A stretch of DNA of 57,500 nucleotides, taken from positions 1-57,500 of the forward strand of contig JAVKOQ010000247.1 of assembly GCA_031835245.1 (NCBI GenBank). The letters are read 5' to 3'. The position numbers and the translations under genes were made by a program. Below the pieces are notes generated by a model. That model had not been told where the DNA came from and ran no database searches. It saw only the letters and a list, made by a program, of their open reading frames with translations. Below are positions 1 through 12,078 of the stretch, in pieces; positions within the stretch are counted from its first letter, which is position 1, and every line of letters starts with the position of its first letter. Source of the DNA: Balamuthia mandrillaris (Eukaryota; Discosea; Longamoebia; Balamuthiidae).

Positions 1-72
1 GGGCGACTCTTCCTCCGCCACCTGCTTCCCCCCTAGGTGATCGCTCTTCCTCTTTCTGCTGCTTTCTTCCAT
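1..72 (-). CDS. 5' end of a gene running off the left edge
   Basis: An ATG on the minus strand at 72-70 opens 24 codons that stay open to the window edge. The peptide is polar and has a basic stretch (SSRKRKS) that could be a nuclear localisation signal, followed by acidic residues. There is too little to name a family. The T-rich stretch just upstream on the minus strand would be its 5' UTR. It could also be an internal piece of another exon or chance. Confidence 0.35.
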   Translation of the reverse strand, partial: MEESSRKRKSDHLGGKQVAEEESP

Positions 73-491
73 CTTTTTTTTTAAAAGGAAAATTACAACA
101 GTTCTTCATGTCGACACAAATTTGTTGGAATGCTGAAGACGACATGAATGAAAACTTTACGTGACGACACGAACTTTCATGGAAGTCAGGGCTGACACAG
201 AGAGAAACACGTGGAGGACGAGGGACGAGAGAGCACTGGTAACCCTTTCTGTTGTGGCGAGGCCAACGTGGAACCGCCGCCACCACGCACCGACTACCAC
301 CAAAAAAAAAAATGATCAAAGTTTACAAAAGAACAAAAAGGGAAGGGTCCTCTTTTTTTTTTGTACCCTGTTCAAAAAGGGAAGAAACAAAAACAAAAAA
401 GGAGGGATGGTCCTCCTCCTCCCCTTTTTAAAAAAAACAATAATAAGAAGAAAAAAAAAGAGGTAATGCAGCGGTGGACGGGTCCATCGCC

Positions 492-1124
492 TCACTTGCC
501 TTTACCAGCCTTAAGACCCCCCATCAACTCCAAGAACTGCGGACCAACGAGCTCATCCACCAGCCCCACCTCCTTGCCGATCCTCACCCACTCTTCCATG
601 GAGATCCTGCCGTCCTTGTCCTTGTCCAGCCTCTTGACGAGGTCCGCCGCGCGCTTGATGGAGCTGCGCTCGTCCAGCCCTCGGTCGGTCATGCTGATCT
701 TGAGGGTCTCCAGCACGTTGTTGATCTCGCTGGCCTCCAGCTCTCCGCTGTCGTCCACGTCGAAGGCCCTGAACATGTGCTCCAGCTTCTGCTCGGTGGA
801 GCCTTTGCTGTAGATGGCCAGCCAGAGGATCATTTCGTTGAAGGAGACGGCGCCGTTACCGTCGCTGTCGATGGAGTCGAAGATCTGGTTGAGGTCGATG
901 CCGTGGTCCTCGTCCTCGCCGGGGAGGTTGGTGCCGGCCATCGTTTCAAAGACCTGGCGAAACTCCTCCTTGGTGAGCTCGTCGGGGGACCTGCGGGCCT
1001 GCTGCTGTGGCGTGCGTTCCTTGACCACCTGCTGGAAGAGGCTGTGGATGGCCTTGATCTCTTTGCTGTTGAAGGGGGTCTGGTGGACCAGCTTCTTTTG
1101 CTCTTTCGTCAGCTTGGTGCCCAT
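492..1124 (-). CDS. EF-hand calcium sensor (neuronal calcium sensor / calcineurin B-like)
   Basis: A single exon encodes 210 residues. Three canonical EF-hand loops are visible: DSDGNGAVSFNE (about residue 86), DVDDSGELEASE (about 122) and DKDKDGRISMEE (about 167). The region before them looks like a degenerate first EF-hand, as in recoverin/NCS and calcineurin B-like proteins. The N-terminus MGTKLT fits the N-myristoylation pattern (Gly2, small residue at 6), so a membrane-attached calcium switch is likely. That is inference from the family. The start at 1124 is the ATG giving this myristoylation signal, and a T-rich leader lies upstream. Members of this superfamily usually have 170-220 residues, so it looks complete. 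The exact subfamily is not certain. Confidence 0.85.
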   Translation of the reverse strand: MGTKLTKEQKKLVHQTPFNSKEIKAIHSLFQQVVKERTPQQQARRSPDELTKEEFRQVFETMAGTNLPGEDEDHGIDLNQIFDSIDSDGNGAVSFNEMILWLAIYSKGSTEQKLEHMFRAFDVDDSGELEASEINNVLETLKISMTDRGLDERSSIKRAADLVKRLDKDKDGRISMEEWVRIGKEVGLVDELVGPQFLELMGGLKAGKGK

Positions 1125-1580
1125 TTCGTCTTTTTATTTTTTTTTTTGGATTATTTTTCTTTCTTTTTCACTCTTTTTTTTTCGATCGCCAAAAGAAAAA
1201 TATTTGCCGGTACGTTTTCAGTTATTGGGAATGTTGGCAACGATAGAGGTTTCCCATGTGTCCACAATGCAGTTCCAGTAGAGCGGTACGGGAGGACATG
1301 CCGTTTTGCAGGGAGAAAACAGAATTTTTCCGTATTTGTGACGACACGCGAAATCTTGCTGAAAACTTCCTACCAATCATTTCCGCTCCTGGTTAAAAGT
1401 CGTTTGACCAAAAGAAAAAGAAAAACAAAAAAAAACTAGCAACAGCAGCAAGCTGGACAAGTGTGGCCCTTCCTTCTTCGGCGGAAATTTCACTACCCGC
1501 AAAAAAAAAAAAAAGGGGGAAAACGAAGGGGAAGGAAGGGAAGCGTGGTGGTGATTAGTTATTTTGCCGGCACGCAAAAG

Positions 1581-3321
1581 ATGAAAGGAGTAACCTTTTT
1601 CTTGTTGGGATTGTTTGTGTGCTGCGCCTACGCTCAGATCCCCACAGGTTGGGTTAGAGTGAGCGCTCCGGGTTCAACTGCAGGTGATGTTGATGGTCTT
1701 ATCCCCTCAGGCGACGAAGGAAACAGCGAAGTTCTTTCCATGGCAAATTTTGACGGTTACGTTTGGATGGGAACCCGCAGACACTCATACTACTTAAATG
1801 GGGACGTCGACCGCGTTCCTCGGATTTATCGGTATGACGTGGAGGGCGGAAGCCCCATCGAAGAGTTTTATAGGGGAAACGGCACGGAGGACCCCGTCTT
1901 TGGACTTGTGGGAGAGGATGACGGCTATACCGTTATGTTACCGTGGAACGGCAATCTCTATTTTGGGTCCAACAATGGAGAAGCAGGCAACGGCGCCAGC
2001 GTGTCTGCAATTGCCAGTGGGGCGGATGTAAGTACATATCCTTCAGAAATTGGTGACCATATCCTAAAAATTGTTTTTTTTTAAAAAAAAAATTGCAGCT
2101 TGGTGAGGTGGAACGGTTTTGGACTCGACCTGAGGCCCAAAGCATTGATGCCATGGTGGTGCACCACAGCGCAGGAGTGCCCAAGTTGTTCTGGGCTGCT
2201 ACTGACACGGACAACATCCCCGGCATCTGGTATAGCGAGGATCCTCTCGGTCCCAAGAGGACTGCCTACCTCATTAAGAGACCGGACTTCCTCTTTAACT
2301 TCAAAGGGCGAGTCACAGAAATGATCTCCTTCAACGGTTTCCTCTACATCTTCTACACCCCTTTGGAGAGTTTCGGCTTCTGGCTTGCAAAGGCCAAGGA
2401 GGTCTCGGAATTTCAATGGACCTGGGAGCTCGTTGTTGGGGACCACTCAGCGTCCAAGTACTTTGCTGGCATGGGACGCATCGCTAACGCCAAGGTCAAG
2501 GCACTCAAGCTGGCCAACTCCAACAAAGTGATCGTTGCCACCAGCTCTGACGCGTGGGATCGCTCCTTTAACGGTATCCCCTCCCTCCCGGAACACTTCC
2601 GGCCTGCCCAGATTTACAACTTTGACGTGAATGACCTGTGGATCCCTGTCATTACCCGCCTCAGTCCGCCCAACCCGGCCAGGAACAGGGCAACCACCTT
2701 CTGGCCTACCTTCCGTGCTGGTATGTTAGTTAGTTGTGTTGTTGAAGTGGACTCGATAACTAAAGAAAAAAAACAAAAACAAACACGGTGACAGGAAACT
2801 ATGGAAGTGGATTCAACAACATCTTTAACATCGGAATGACGGGTTTGGGCCAGATGAACGGTCGCGTCTTTGTCAGCACTTTAGATTTGCCCTCTCTCCT
2901 GAATTCAGGGACCGACTCCACTTTGATAGCCGCTTTGCAGTCTGCGGACCCGGGCCTTTTTTCCAACTTGGACATGCTGATGCCACCAATGTTTGATGCC
3001 AACTCGGACCTTACTGGAGAGCTCCCTCCTGGCATCGACAACGACTCTGACCTGCAGGGCGTGCTTCTGCCAGGAGAAGACACCCTTGCCGACCTTGATC
3101 AGCTGCCGGACAACACCAACAGTCCTTTCAATCCTGCTGGCTTCGACTTGTTTGTCTCGGATGATGGCCTTACGTGGCTTCCGCTCAGCGTGAATGGCTT
3201 TGATGATGGCAACAACTTTATGGCAGGCAGCATGGTTAGCGTGAGCGAAGAAGATGATTTCTACTTGGGCACCGGCAACCCCCCCAAGGGAGCTCAGCTG
3301 TGGAGGCTCGAGTGGCCGTAA
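1581..3321 (+). CDS. Secreted protein of unknown function, three exons
   Basis: The ATG at 1581 begins a clear signal peptide (MKGVTFFLLGLFVCCAYA, then QIPTGW). An upstream in-frame ATG at 1461 would bury it, so 1581 is preferred. Exons are 1581-2027, 2099-2720 and 2795-3321. The introns (GTAAGT...TTGCAG and GTATGT...ACAG) keep the frame and give about 531 residues. The mature protein has repeated short aromatic blocks of the type DGYVWMG, NGNLYFGSN and VPKLFWAAT, spaced like blades of a beta-propeller, and no transmembrane segment. I do not recognise the family. An AATAAA lies about 55 bases after the stop. It is tail-to-tail with the next gene. Confidence 0.75.
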
Positions 3322-3443
3322 ACATCATCGTTGATGCCAAAAAAAAAAAAAAAAACTCCTTTCTTCTGCGCTGAAAATAAACACTGCGAGTCTTCCTCTC
3401 TTATTTGGAATTCAACATTGCCTAGGAAGTCGCGCGAAGCGAG

Positions 3444-5459
3444 TTACTTGTTGGAGGCAGAAAGAGTAGGCAATCCCTCTTCGGCCAAGCGAGAGAGAAA
3501 AGGCAAGACCTCCTCCGAATCCGAGAAGTAGAGGGTAGCAGGAGCAGTTTTCTTTCCAACCAAACACGTAACGACGTGCATTTCCTCTTCTTCTCCGTGC
3601 CCGTTCTCATCTTGATTATAGTGTTTCTCGCCACCGCCTAGCAAGCCACGAGCTTGAGCGTCGTTCATACTTTTGCTGCGATGTTGAAGGCTGGGATGGA
3701 ATTGTGGAGTTTGTTGTTGCTGTTGCAATGGTGGACGTGATGGTTGCGATCCCTTCCTCTCGCCGTCCACTCCATCGCCATGTTGTATGGCGTCAAGGAG
3801 AGAAGGGTCAGAAGAGTTAGATTTAGCATGGCTCAACATGGATTGAGAGTAATACTGAGAGCCTGGAGAAGCAGCAGCAGCAGAAATAGCAGAAGCAGCA
3901 GGGGAGGAAGCAGTAGATGCAGATGCAGCAATGATGTCCAACGCAGTGGTGAGTGGTGGAGATCCTCGAGGACTGGTGAGAGCAGAGGTCAACCTGCTTC
4001 TCCTTCCATAGGTCTCACGGAGGGTTGATATCTCGGTCGGCACGACGAGACTATCGCCCACATACAGCACAAAGTTGGGCATTTTGAGGTTATTGAGAAG
4101 ATGTTGCTGGAGCAAAGTCTTGATCATTCGGGTGGCGTTCACATCGTTGGGCCGAATCTCCACAGTTTTGTTGATATTCAGGACTTCGATGGGCCAGCGC
4201 CCAAAGTTGGAATTCAGATGGAGCATAAGATCGCTGGCCTGGCTGGCGCCATGCTGTGTTTCAGTCAGCCTATTGGGATCCATGAAAGAAAGCTAAGAAT
4301 AAACTTGGAGAGAAGGAAAAGGGAAGAGCGAAGATACCCTAAATTACTGACTCTCATTCTGTTGGAAAAAGAGGAAACAAATAGACAGTAAGAAGGTGTA
4401 TTAAACGAGGAAAATATAAAGTAGAGTCATACCTGTAATGCCAAGTGAACGTTACTTGCTTCTCTTCAAAACTGCTGCCAGGCGTGCGATCAGTATAATG
4501 CTTCAAGACAGGTCGAATGGCGTCTTTCCACTTCGTAGAAAGATTGGTAATTAGCCTTCTCCACTTAGGGCAGTTGGGCGGCCGATAAAAGTAGCCGTGC
4601 TCGGCGCCAAGTCCCAGTCCAGGCAAGGAATGAAACCAATTGGCCATTGTTTGCTTGTCTCTACCACTTACAATAATTACAGTATTTCCAGCGTCCATCA
4701 ATTGTTGGAGTAGTTTCAAAAGCTGGTCAACAAGCAAAGCAAGAGGGCGAGTGAGAACCGGAAATATTAGTTTAAATGTGGCAAAAATGCAAAAGCATAC
4801 ATGCGGGGAAGGCGCACAAAGAGCAGGAATAGGATCGAAAGGCAATAACGTGCCATCATAGGCCAACACAATAAGACGAGGGCTTGCCAAATGAGTTTTG
4901 TAAGATTGTAACACTTTTTCTATTCCTTCTTTCTTGCATGCCAAGCTTTCATTTCGTGCTTTGGTTTCTTTTGTTGCCTTCTTTAAAGCGTTAATAAAGT
5001 CTGTTGGTGAAGAGTTAGATTATCTAACTTGATTAAACACAAAAAAAAAAAAAAAAAAGACAAACTTTCTCCCCAAGAAGCGGCAGTATGGGTAGTAACA
5101 TGTCTAAACAGAAGTTCGCGTTTGAGGACACCAAGCTCTTCGGGCGTTGTTATTGCTTTGTAGATGGCCCCAGCAATGTCTTTGATCTTCCATGGATTTA
5201 TCCTTATGGAGGCGCTCAGCGATTGTGCAGCCTTTAAATGTTACAATAATGTGATAAAGGGTTAGAAACTCTCCTCGTTTACCCTTTTCGTCCTCGCTTT
5301 GCATGAAGCAGAACAGCAACAAGAGAGAACAAAGAAGGAAATAAGAAGAGAACAACTAAAACTTACACCAGCAAATTCACTTAATATGAGAGCCCCATGG
5401 CCATCAATTTGACACGCAATATATTCCTGAGCCTATTTCAACAGAGTTCAGCAACAAAG

Positions 5460-5507
<48 letters not shown>

Positions 5508-7208
5508 ATCTCACCACCAAGTTCATTCCATCTCGAATGGAGGTGATGACACAAGCATCGGATATCGCATACAAAGCGGTTAGCTCATCAAATGTAACGC
5601 TATGATAGAGGTATTGAATGGGATGAAAGCCCACTGTTCCATATTCGCTGTTGATCTTGCCCACTAACATATCCACTTCTCTTTTGAGTTGTCTGTACTC
5701 CTCCACATTTTCTCGCGATGGAACTGCCACTTGTATCAACACCACCTTTGTGCGCAACAGAAATAAGCAAGAAGTTGCAAGCTTTCAGGAAAGTGATAAA
5801 AGGTTCAAACCTTTCCTTGCCATTCAGGGTATTTCTGAAGGAAAAGCTCAAAGCCTCTCAGCTTCAATGGAATGCCTTTTATATAATCTAGTCGATCGAC
5901 TCCAATCAAAACTTTCTTGCCTTTGTATTTTTCCCTTAACTCTGCTATTCTTTCTCTGTTTGGAGTGAGAACACAATCGAATAAAGAGGGGAAGGGAAAG
6001 AAAGGGAGGGATTTGTTGTTTTTAAATACACACTTGACTTTGTCTGTCTTTAAATTGTTAAGGAACTTGTCTGGTTCAATGCCTACGGGAAACACTCCTA
6101 CAGGAATGACCCTATTATCCAACAATACAGTCGACGCCGACGTCTCGCAGCCCAAAACAAATATGCACGCTTGTTGGAAGTGTCTAGCATAGTCAAACCT
6201 GTTATGGCAATGAGTAAGAATATATTCATGAAAGAAAGGAGGAGGGAGGAAGAGCATTTGAGGACACGTACGTATGAAAACCAACCAAGTCCGAGTTCAG
6301 CACTCCTAACAACAATTCCTTTCGTTTGGGCAACTCTTTGTACAATTCAGAGGAAGGAAAAGGCACGTGCAAAAAGAAACCGATTTGTGCTGAAGGAAAT
6401 TGCTCTCTCAGCATCTTGGGCATCAACATGAGGTGATAGTCATGCACCCATATGAGATCGTCCGCCCTGCATACCTAATACCCCACATAATGAGCGCCAA
6501 CTAAAGGCGAAAGACAAAATAGAGAGCGAGAGAAGAGAGAGCGAGAGAGCAGAGAAGAGAGAAGAGAGAAGAGAGAAGAGAAGAGAGAGAGAAGAGAGAG
6601 AAGAGAAAGAAGAGAAGAGAAAGAACAAGGGTAGCAGAGAAGAGAGAGAAGGCTACTTTGGCTACTGAGTCGGCGAACTTATGGTTGGCGGTCTCATAGG
6701 CACTGTAAAGGTCCTCGCTGTAGTGCATGGACTTGTAGTGGAACAGAGGCCACAACACATCTGGCGAAAGAAGAAGAGGTCAGCGAGAGGAGAGTAGAGA
6801 GAGAATAAGAGAGCAAGAGAGCGCGTTAACCATTGCAAAAGCCATTGTAGTATTTGTCCATGATGTCAGCAGGAAGCCAAACGGGCATGCACGAGTGCTT
6901 TTCTAGCAGCTCTTTCTCGATCTAAGTTCATCAGCGAAAAAGGATTTAGTGAGCCAAGGTAATGCCCCCATTCATTCATAGAGCAAAAGGAAATCACACA
7001 CCTCACGGCGCTCTTCCTCGTTGTCGATGTGAATGCCAGGCCACCCAATCCAAATGAAGCGAGAGTAAGAGAGGCCAGAGAGAGCGGCAACCAGCCCGCC
7101 AGAGCTGCGCGCAAAGCTCCAGCTCTCCGTCTTGGGGTCTTTCTTGCAGGTCAGCGGCAAGCGGTTGCTCACTATCAACAAGCGTTTTTCCTGCTCTGCT
7201 GGTTCCAT
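3444..7208 (-). CDS. Trehalose-6-phosphate synthase with degenerate phosphatase domain
   Basis: This is a multi-exon gene. The GT20 synthase half is complete: LLIVSNRLPL, SSGGLVAALSGL, FIWIGWPG, WVHDYHLMLMP, the GVDRLDYIKGIP block near 5880, PSRENVEEY, ITSIRDGMNLV and HTAASWGE. It would make trehalose-6-phosphate from UDP-glucose and glucose-6-phosphate. A HAD-type phosphatase domain follows (VLAYDGTLLPF at about 4840-4880, VIIVSGRD, GAEHGY), then a C-terminal VGKKTAPATLYF block typical of fused TPS/TPP proteins. In the phosphatase motif DxDGT the first Asp is Ala, and the later metal-binding loop reads GDSLVV, so phosphatase activity is unlikely. Exon 1 is 7208-7002, exon 2 is 6921-6831 and exon 3 is 6760-6657. 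Several introns hold GA repeats (5461-5503, 6520-6650). The start MEPAEQEK at 7208 is the simplest choice. A further 5' exon is possible, because a good acceptor lies at about 7270. Confidence 0.9.
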
Positions 7209-7641
7209 CGTGACTCGCTGCTGTACACGTAAGTTGGGGGAGTCCACTTCCTCGCTGGGCGGTGCTTGCTGGAGAGGGGAAAGGTTTAGTGAGAACGGCC
7301 AGCAGCAAAGGAGACTCAAGCAGCGAGAGCCGCACTACACCTTTTTTTTTTCCGTTCGGTAATGTCATTATTTCACCAATTTGTCCTTTTTAGGAAGGCG
7401 TTTAATGGAAATTCACATTTCTCTTTCTCGAATTTCGTCCAATTTCACTATTGGACGCTGCAGCGATTTTTGTGGTCGATTATCCCGATGGAGTATCGAT
7501 AAAATGGAAATTTGGGTTTCCCGCCAAAAGGAATCCGCACTGGTCGCTCTTTGAGAGAGAGAAGTTTTTTTTTTTGTTTGAGAAAGGAGGGGCAGGGCAG
7601 TCTTACCGTGCGTTCCTCCTTTTTTTTTTTTGTTTCTGATC
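7209..7641. promoter_or_regulatory. Head-to-head intergenic region, TPS gene / DNA ligase I
   Basis: About 430 bases separate the two divergent starts. The region holds the E2F-like site at 7517-7529 and T-rich tracts close to the ligase start. No other gene is visible. Confidence 0.5.
7517..7529 (+). promoter_or_regulatory. E2F-like site upstream of DNA ligase I
   Basis: TTTCCCGCCAAAA matches the E2F/DP consensus (TTTSSCGC followed by CAAA). It lies about 115 bases before the ATG of a classic S-phase gene. The identical 13-mer occurs once more in the window, in front of the Crinkler-type gene (41658-41670). Function is inferred from the consensus and context. Confidence 0.55.
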
Positions 7642-8477
7642 ATGCAAAGTTCTCTCAGGTAAGTCGTTTGGTCCTCCTCCCTTTTGTTTTTGCTCAGACA
7701 TTTGGTCTTTTTGCAGGTCGTTCTTTGTGGACAAGAAAAGTGCTGGCCAAAGCGGCGGCGGCGGCAGTAATAACAATAACAACAGTCGGAAGCGGAAGAG
7801 CCCTGAAATACAAGAGAAAAGCGACCTATCCGAGAAGGAGGAGACCAGCCACATAGACGCAGGTATGATCTAAATCTATAGATATTACTTTCGCGCTCCT
7901 CCGCTCTCCATCTCTCTTCCTACTTCTCTCTCTCCTCTCTCTCTCTCACTCGCTTATTGTGGAATCAACTAGAACACGAGAAAGCAAAACCAAAGGAGCA
8001 GAAAACGTTCAAACGGCTGAGACGGTTGCAGAAAGAGGAAGAAGATAAAAGCGAGTCACGCCCTTCCAACGCCTTTGCTGCACTAATGAAAGGCTCAAAG
8101 CAAGAAGGTACCTTTTCTATCTCGGCGACGCCCTTTCGTTTCTCTAAGACCTTAACGCTTTTGCCAAACAAACCAAAACAACAGCGAAAGAGAAGCAAGT
8201 TGAGCGCGACGAAGAGGCAGAAGCAAAAAAAAAAAAGAAGAAGAAGAAGAAGTCAACACTTTGCATGCAGAAAGCAAGACAGATAAAGGAGACAAAGATT
8301 GGGAAGAAGAGGAAGAGGAAGAAGAGACGGAAGTTGTGACAGAACAAGGAGAGAAAAAGACGGTGCAAAGCTCCGTCCTTTCAGCTGCCAAGATGGCCAA
8401 CACCTCGTCCTATGATCCCGTCAAAGACGCAACATGGAAGCCAGGCCAACCGTTTGTTATTCTCTCTCTCTCCCTCT

Positions 8478-8509
<32 letters not shown>

Positions 8510-8967
8510 CCCTCTCCCCCCTCATGCTCAATCAATACCCTTTCCTTAATATGAATTGAGTGCAGAGTACCATACATGTTTGTTGCAAAGACATTTGAGA
8601 AGATCGAAGCCATTTCAGGCCGATTGGAAATCATTCGGCTGCTTACCAATATGTTCCGCTCTATCATTGCTTTGGCCCCGCAAGACCTTCTTCCTGCCCT
8701 TTACTTAACCATCAACAGGATAGCACCTTCCTACGAAGGTTTAGAGCTGGGCATCGGCGAGTCTATCCTGTTGAAAGCAGTGGCTGATGCCACCGGACGC
8801 AACTTGCAAGCGGTGAAAGCTGATTACAAGGCGCAGGGAGATTTGGGTAGTGTGGCTCAATCTAGTCGGAGCACTCAGCGTACCATGTTCCCTGCCCCGC
8901 CACTTACCGTTCGCAAAGTCTTTGATACTCTCTACAAGATTGCTAAGTCAGAGGGTCGTGCTGTGCG

Positions 8968-8999
<32 letters not shown>

Positions 9000-11139
9000 G
9001 TTGAACTTCTTCTAACGCGTTGCAATGTAGTCTATTGAGAGGAAGAAGGGATTGATACAAAACCTACTCGTGGCGTGTAAAGATTGTGAGGCTACTTACA
9101 TCATTCGCTCTCTGCAAGGAAAACTTCGCATTGGTTTGGCCGAAAAGTCAGTACAAGTCGCACTTGCTCATGCACTCGTGCTGACCCCTCCAGACGGCAG
9201 TTTGTATCTCTCTTGTGCTTCCTGTTACTCTTTTTTTGCTGTTTTTCTAACCCTTATAACCGCTCTACATCAGAATGTCCACCAGCTGTGTTGGACACAA
9301 GCAAAACAATGAGCGATACAAAGCTACAGCAACAACTTATACAAGCTACTGAAACTTTAAAGGCAGTTTACAGCGAAATGCCAAATTATGATGTATTGCT
9401 CCCAGTTCTTCTCAAAGAACGGGACATCTCCGCATGGCCCACCCATTGCCACCTCACGCCAAGTGTTCCTGTTCATCCTATGTTAGCACAACCTACCAGA
9501 GGAGTGCAAGAAGTGCTAAAACGCTTTCAGGACTCCACTTTTGCTTGTGAGTTCAAATACGATGGCGAACGAGCGCAGGTCTGTACTTCCTTGTGTAAAA
9601 CCCGCTTTTTTTTTTCTTTACTTTTGGCTTATTCCTTTCCGCGCAGATACATTACTTGGAAGGAGGACAGGTGCATGTCTATAGTAGAAACCTGGAAGAC
9701 AACACCCAAAAGTATCCAGATATCGCTCAAAACTTGCCGAAGGTACTTGTAAACACTTGCATGATATGTTAGTTTTTTAAATTTTTGTTGTTTGAATATG
9801 CAACAAACTCCATCACTCTTTCATACAGAGCATTAAAGCAGGGACAGTCTCGTTCATTCTTGATTGTGAAGTGGTGGCATTTGATAGGAAGACCATGAAG
9901 ATCCTACCGTTCCAAGTTCTAAGCACCAGGGCAAGAAAGGTCTCATCCCTTCATCTGTAATTTTTTTAAATGTATGGAAACCAATATCCTTTTCTTCTTT
10001 TTCTTAGACGGTAAAGCTGGAGGATATCACGGTTCCAGTGTGTTTATATGCTTTCGATTTATTGTATTTAAACGGAGAAGTACGTTCACATCAACGCATC
10101 TTTCTTTTCTCTCTCCTCTCTTGTTGTTAGTTTCGTTACATGTGTTTTTTTGTTTGCCGCACCTCCCACATCCTTATGTTTGCAATGATGTTCTTCAACA
10201 GTCTCTCCTGCGACGTCCCTTTCAAGAAAGACGGCAATTGTTGCACGAGTCCTTCCAAGAAGCGCCAGGCCTCTTCCAGTTTGCTCGATATCTCGATACG
10301 AGCGACGTCGAAGACATTGCTGCCTTTCTCAACGAAGCCATCGCCTCAAACTGCGAAGGTTTGATGGTGAAAACGTTGTTGAAGGATGCAACTTATGAAC
10401 CTTCTCGCCGTTCGTATAACTGGCTTAAAGTAAAAAAGGATTACTTGGATGATGGAACAACGGATTCTTTGGACTTAGTTCCGATTGGGGTTTGTTTGCT
10501 TTGGCTCTTTATGTCCTTGTGTTTCCTTCTTAATGTCTGACCGTGCCCTTTTTTTGATGACAAGGCGTTTTATGGCAAAGGCAAACGAACAGGTGTGTAT
10601 GGAGCATATCTGCTCGCCTGCTACGATGATGAAGGAGAAGAATACCAAAATATTTGCAAGGTCTCTTACGCTTCCCTATCTTCTCATCTCTCATCTCTCC
10701 CGTCTCGCTCTCTTTCGCTCTAACAACAGAAGAAAATAACAGATAGGAACGGGGTTTTCTGACGCGATGTTGGAGGACTTGGCCAAGTCCTTCAAGGACA
10801 AGATCATTCCCCAACCGAAGTCCTATTATCGCTATAGCGAGCAAGTATGTCCTGACGTTTGGTTCGAGCCAACCACCGTTTGGGAAGTCAAAGCTGCGGA
10901 CCTATCACTTAGTCCTCATTACAGAGCTGCTATTGGCTTGGTATGCACATTCTCTCTCTCATGCCCAACCTTCCATTCTCACTGGTGAATGATCGTTGCA
11001 GGTCTCGGAAAGCAAAGGTATATCTCTGCGCTTCCCCAGGTTTATCCGTATTCGAGAGGACAAAACACCCGAGATGGCAACCACTGGTACACAGGTTGCA
11101 GAAATGTACAAAAGCCAAGGCCTCAACCACGCCACATAA
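7642..11139 (+). CDS. LIG1: DNA ligase I (ATP-dependent replicative ligase)
   Basis: The tiny first exon 7642-7658 (MQSSL plus two bases) splices to 7717-7862. This creates the PCNA-binding PIP box QSSLRSFF at residues 3-10, as at the very N-terminus of other ligases I. A charged linker follows, then the DNA-binding domain ([31 protein letters not shown]). The adenylation domain has its catalytic lysine in FKYDGER (Lys codon 9555-9557). Further motifs are LDCEVVAFD (about 9865), [11 protein letters not shown] (about 10050), NCEGLMVKT (about 10350) and WLKVKKDY (about 10425). The OB domain ends with [11 protein letters not shown] and a stop at 11137-11139. More than ten introns are present, two with long CT runs (8461-8520, 8968-8997). 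The enzyme joins Okazaki fragments and acts in excision repair in the nucleus. It is tail-to-tail with the rhodanese gene, 147 bases apart. The overall call is secure; a few exon edges between 8100 and 8280 are not. Confidence 0.95.
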
Positions 11140-11286
11140 TGCTAATACTTTTAACAAACTAGTAGTATCTTCACGATATTTATAAGAAATTATTAAAGAG
11201 TACAAACACACTCCGGCTGTTGTCCTCATCACAGCTCATTTACCGACCGGCTCAGCGCCGGCACACTGGTGCCAATAGATTCAATT

Positions 11287-12078
11287 TTACTTGGGCGTGG
11301 TCATAGGAGATCTGTAAAACCAGCATCATGTCAGTGAGAACGACGAGGAAGAGAGGAACGAGATGAACACAGACACCGTACCGTGGGGTTTGATCGTGGA
11401 CATGCTCAAGAAGTTCGTTCCAGCATTCAGCGTCGTAGTTCTCCACCATTTCGTTCTCTTTGCCCTTGAACGTCTTTAACCATTGCCTAAAGCCTTCCAC
11501 AAGCACATAGCTACACAACCATCCATTGAGAGATTAGGATTAAAAGGAGAGAGAGAAATGAGGATAGGCAGGTACGTGTTCGAAGCCAGAGGAACCTCGG
11601 CGTCTTCTTTGCTGGGTGGTTTGGCGGCTTTGATGAAAGCCAGCGCAGCGGCAGGAGACCGCAACTGGCCGTACATGCAGTAAAATACAACGTATTCCTT
11701 GTTGGCATGCTCTTTGAGTGCCTCCAACTTTTCCTCTAGGTCTGAAGCGAACCAAAGATTATTAGAACTTTTTGTTCCTTGTGTGGTGGGCGAGAAAGAA
11801 AAGCAAACCATCGAAAGGAATGTTGATGGCACCAGGAATATCTTTGAGAACAAAGAAGAAGTCCAGGTTAGTTAGGTTACACAAAACAAAGCAAGGAGAG
11901 GGGAAGAGAAAGCGGCAAAGGGAGAGGAAAAGCTACGGCCGCCGATGAAATCAGAGTCGCGGACATCAATGACAGCAACAGAGTCCTTCTTGTTGTGCAG
12001 CAGGTCGGCGAGGGCCTCAGCCGTCATCCTTTGGAAGTTGGTTGGAATGGAGATGGGTGGGATAGCAAAGCCTTCCAT
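11287..12078 (-). CDS. Cdc25/Acr2-like rhodanese-domain phosphatase
   Basis: Exon 1 (12078-11937, MEGFAIPP) splices in frame to an exon giving GGHIPGAINIPFD. This is the conserved rhodanese turn of Cdc25 and Acr2/Ibp1 proteins. The next exon carries the active-site loop YCMYGQLRS, a CX5R cysteine-phosphatase loop of the size found in Cdc25 and arsenate reductase Acr2; plain sulfurtransferases have CX4R. YVLVEGFRQWLK near 11500 is the usual final helix. Splicing after DQTP ends the protein at 11289-11287 (PMTTPK). The whole is about 200 residues, the size of the small stand-alone Cdc25-like enzymes. It may dephosphorylate phosphotyrosine or reduce arsenate; sequence alone does not decide. Confidence 0.8.

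Noticed and set aside
474-1439. Long plus-strand open frame (321 codons)
   Set aside because: It is antisense to the EF-hand gene, whose calcium loops are unmistakable; the plus-strand translation shows no domain.
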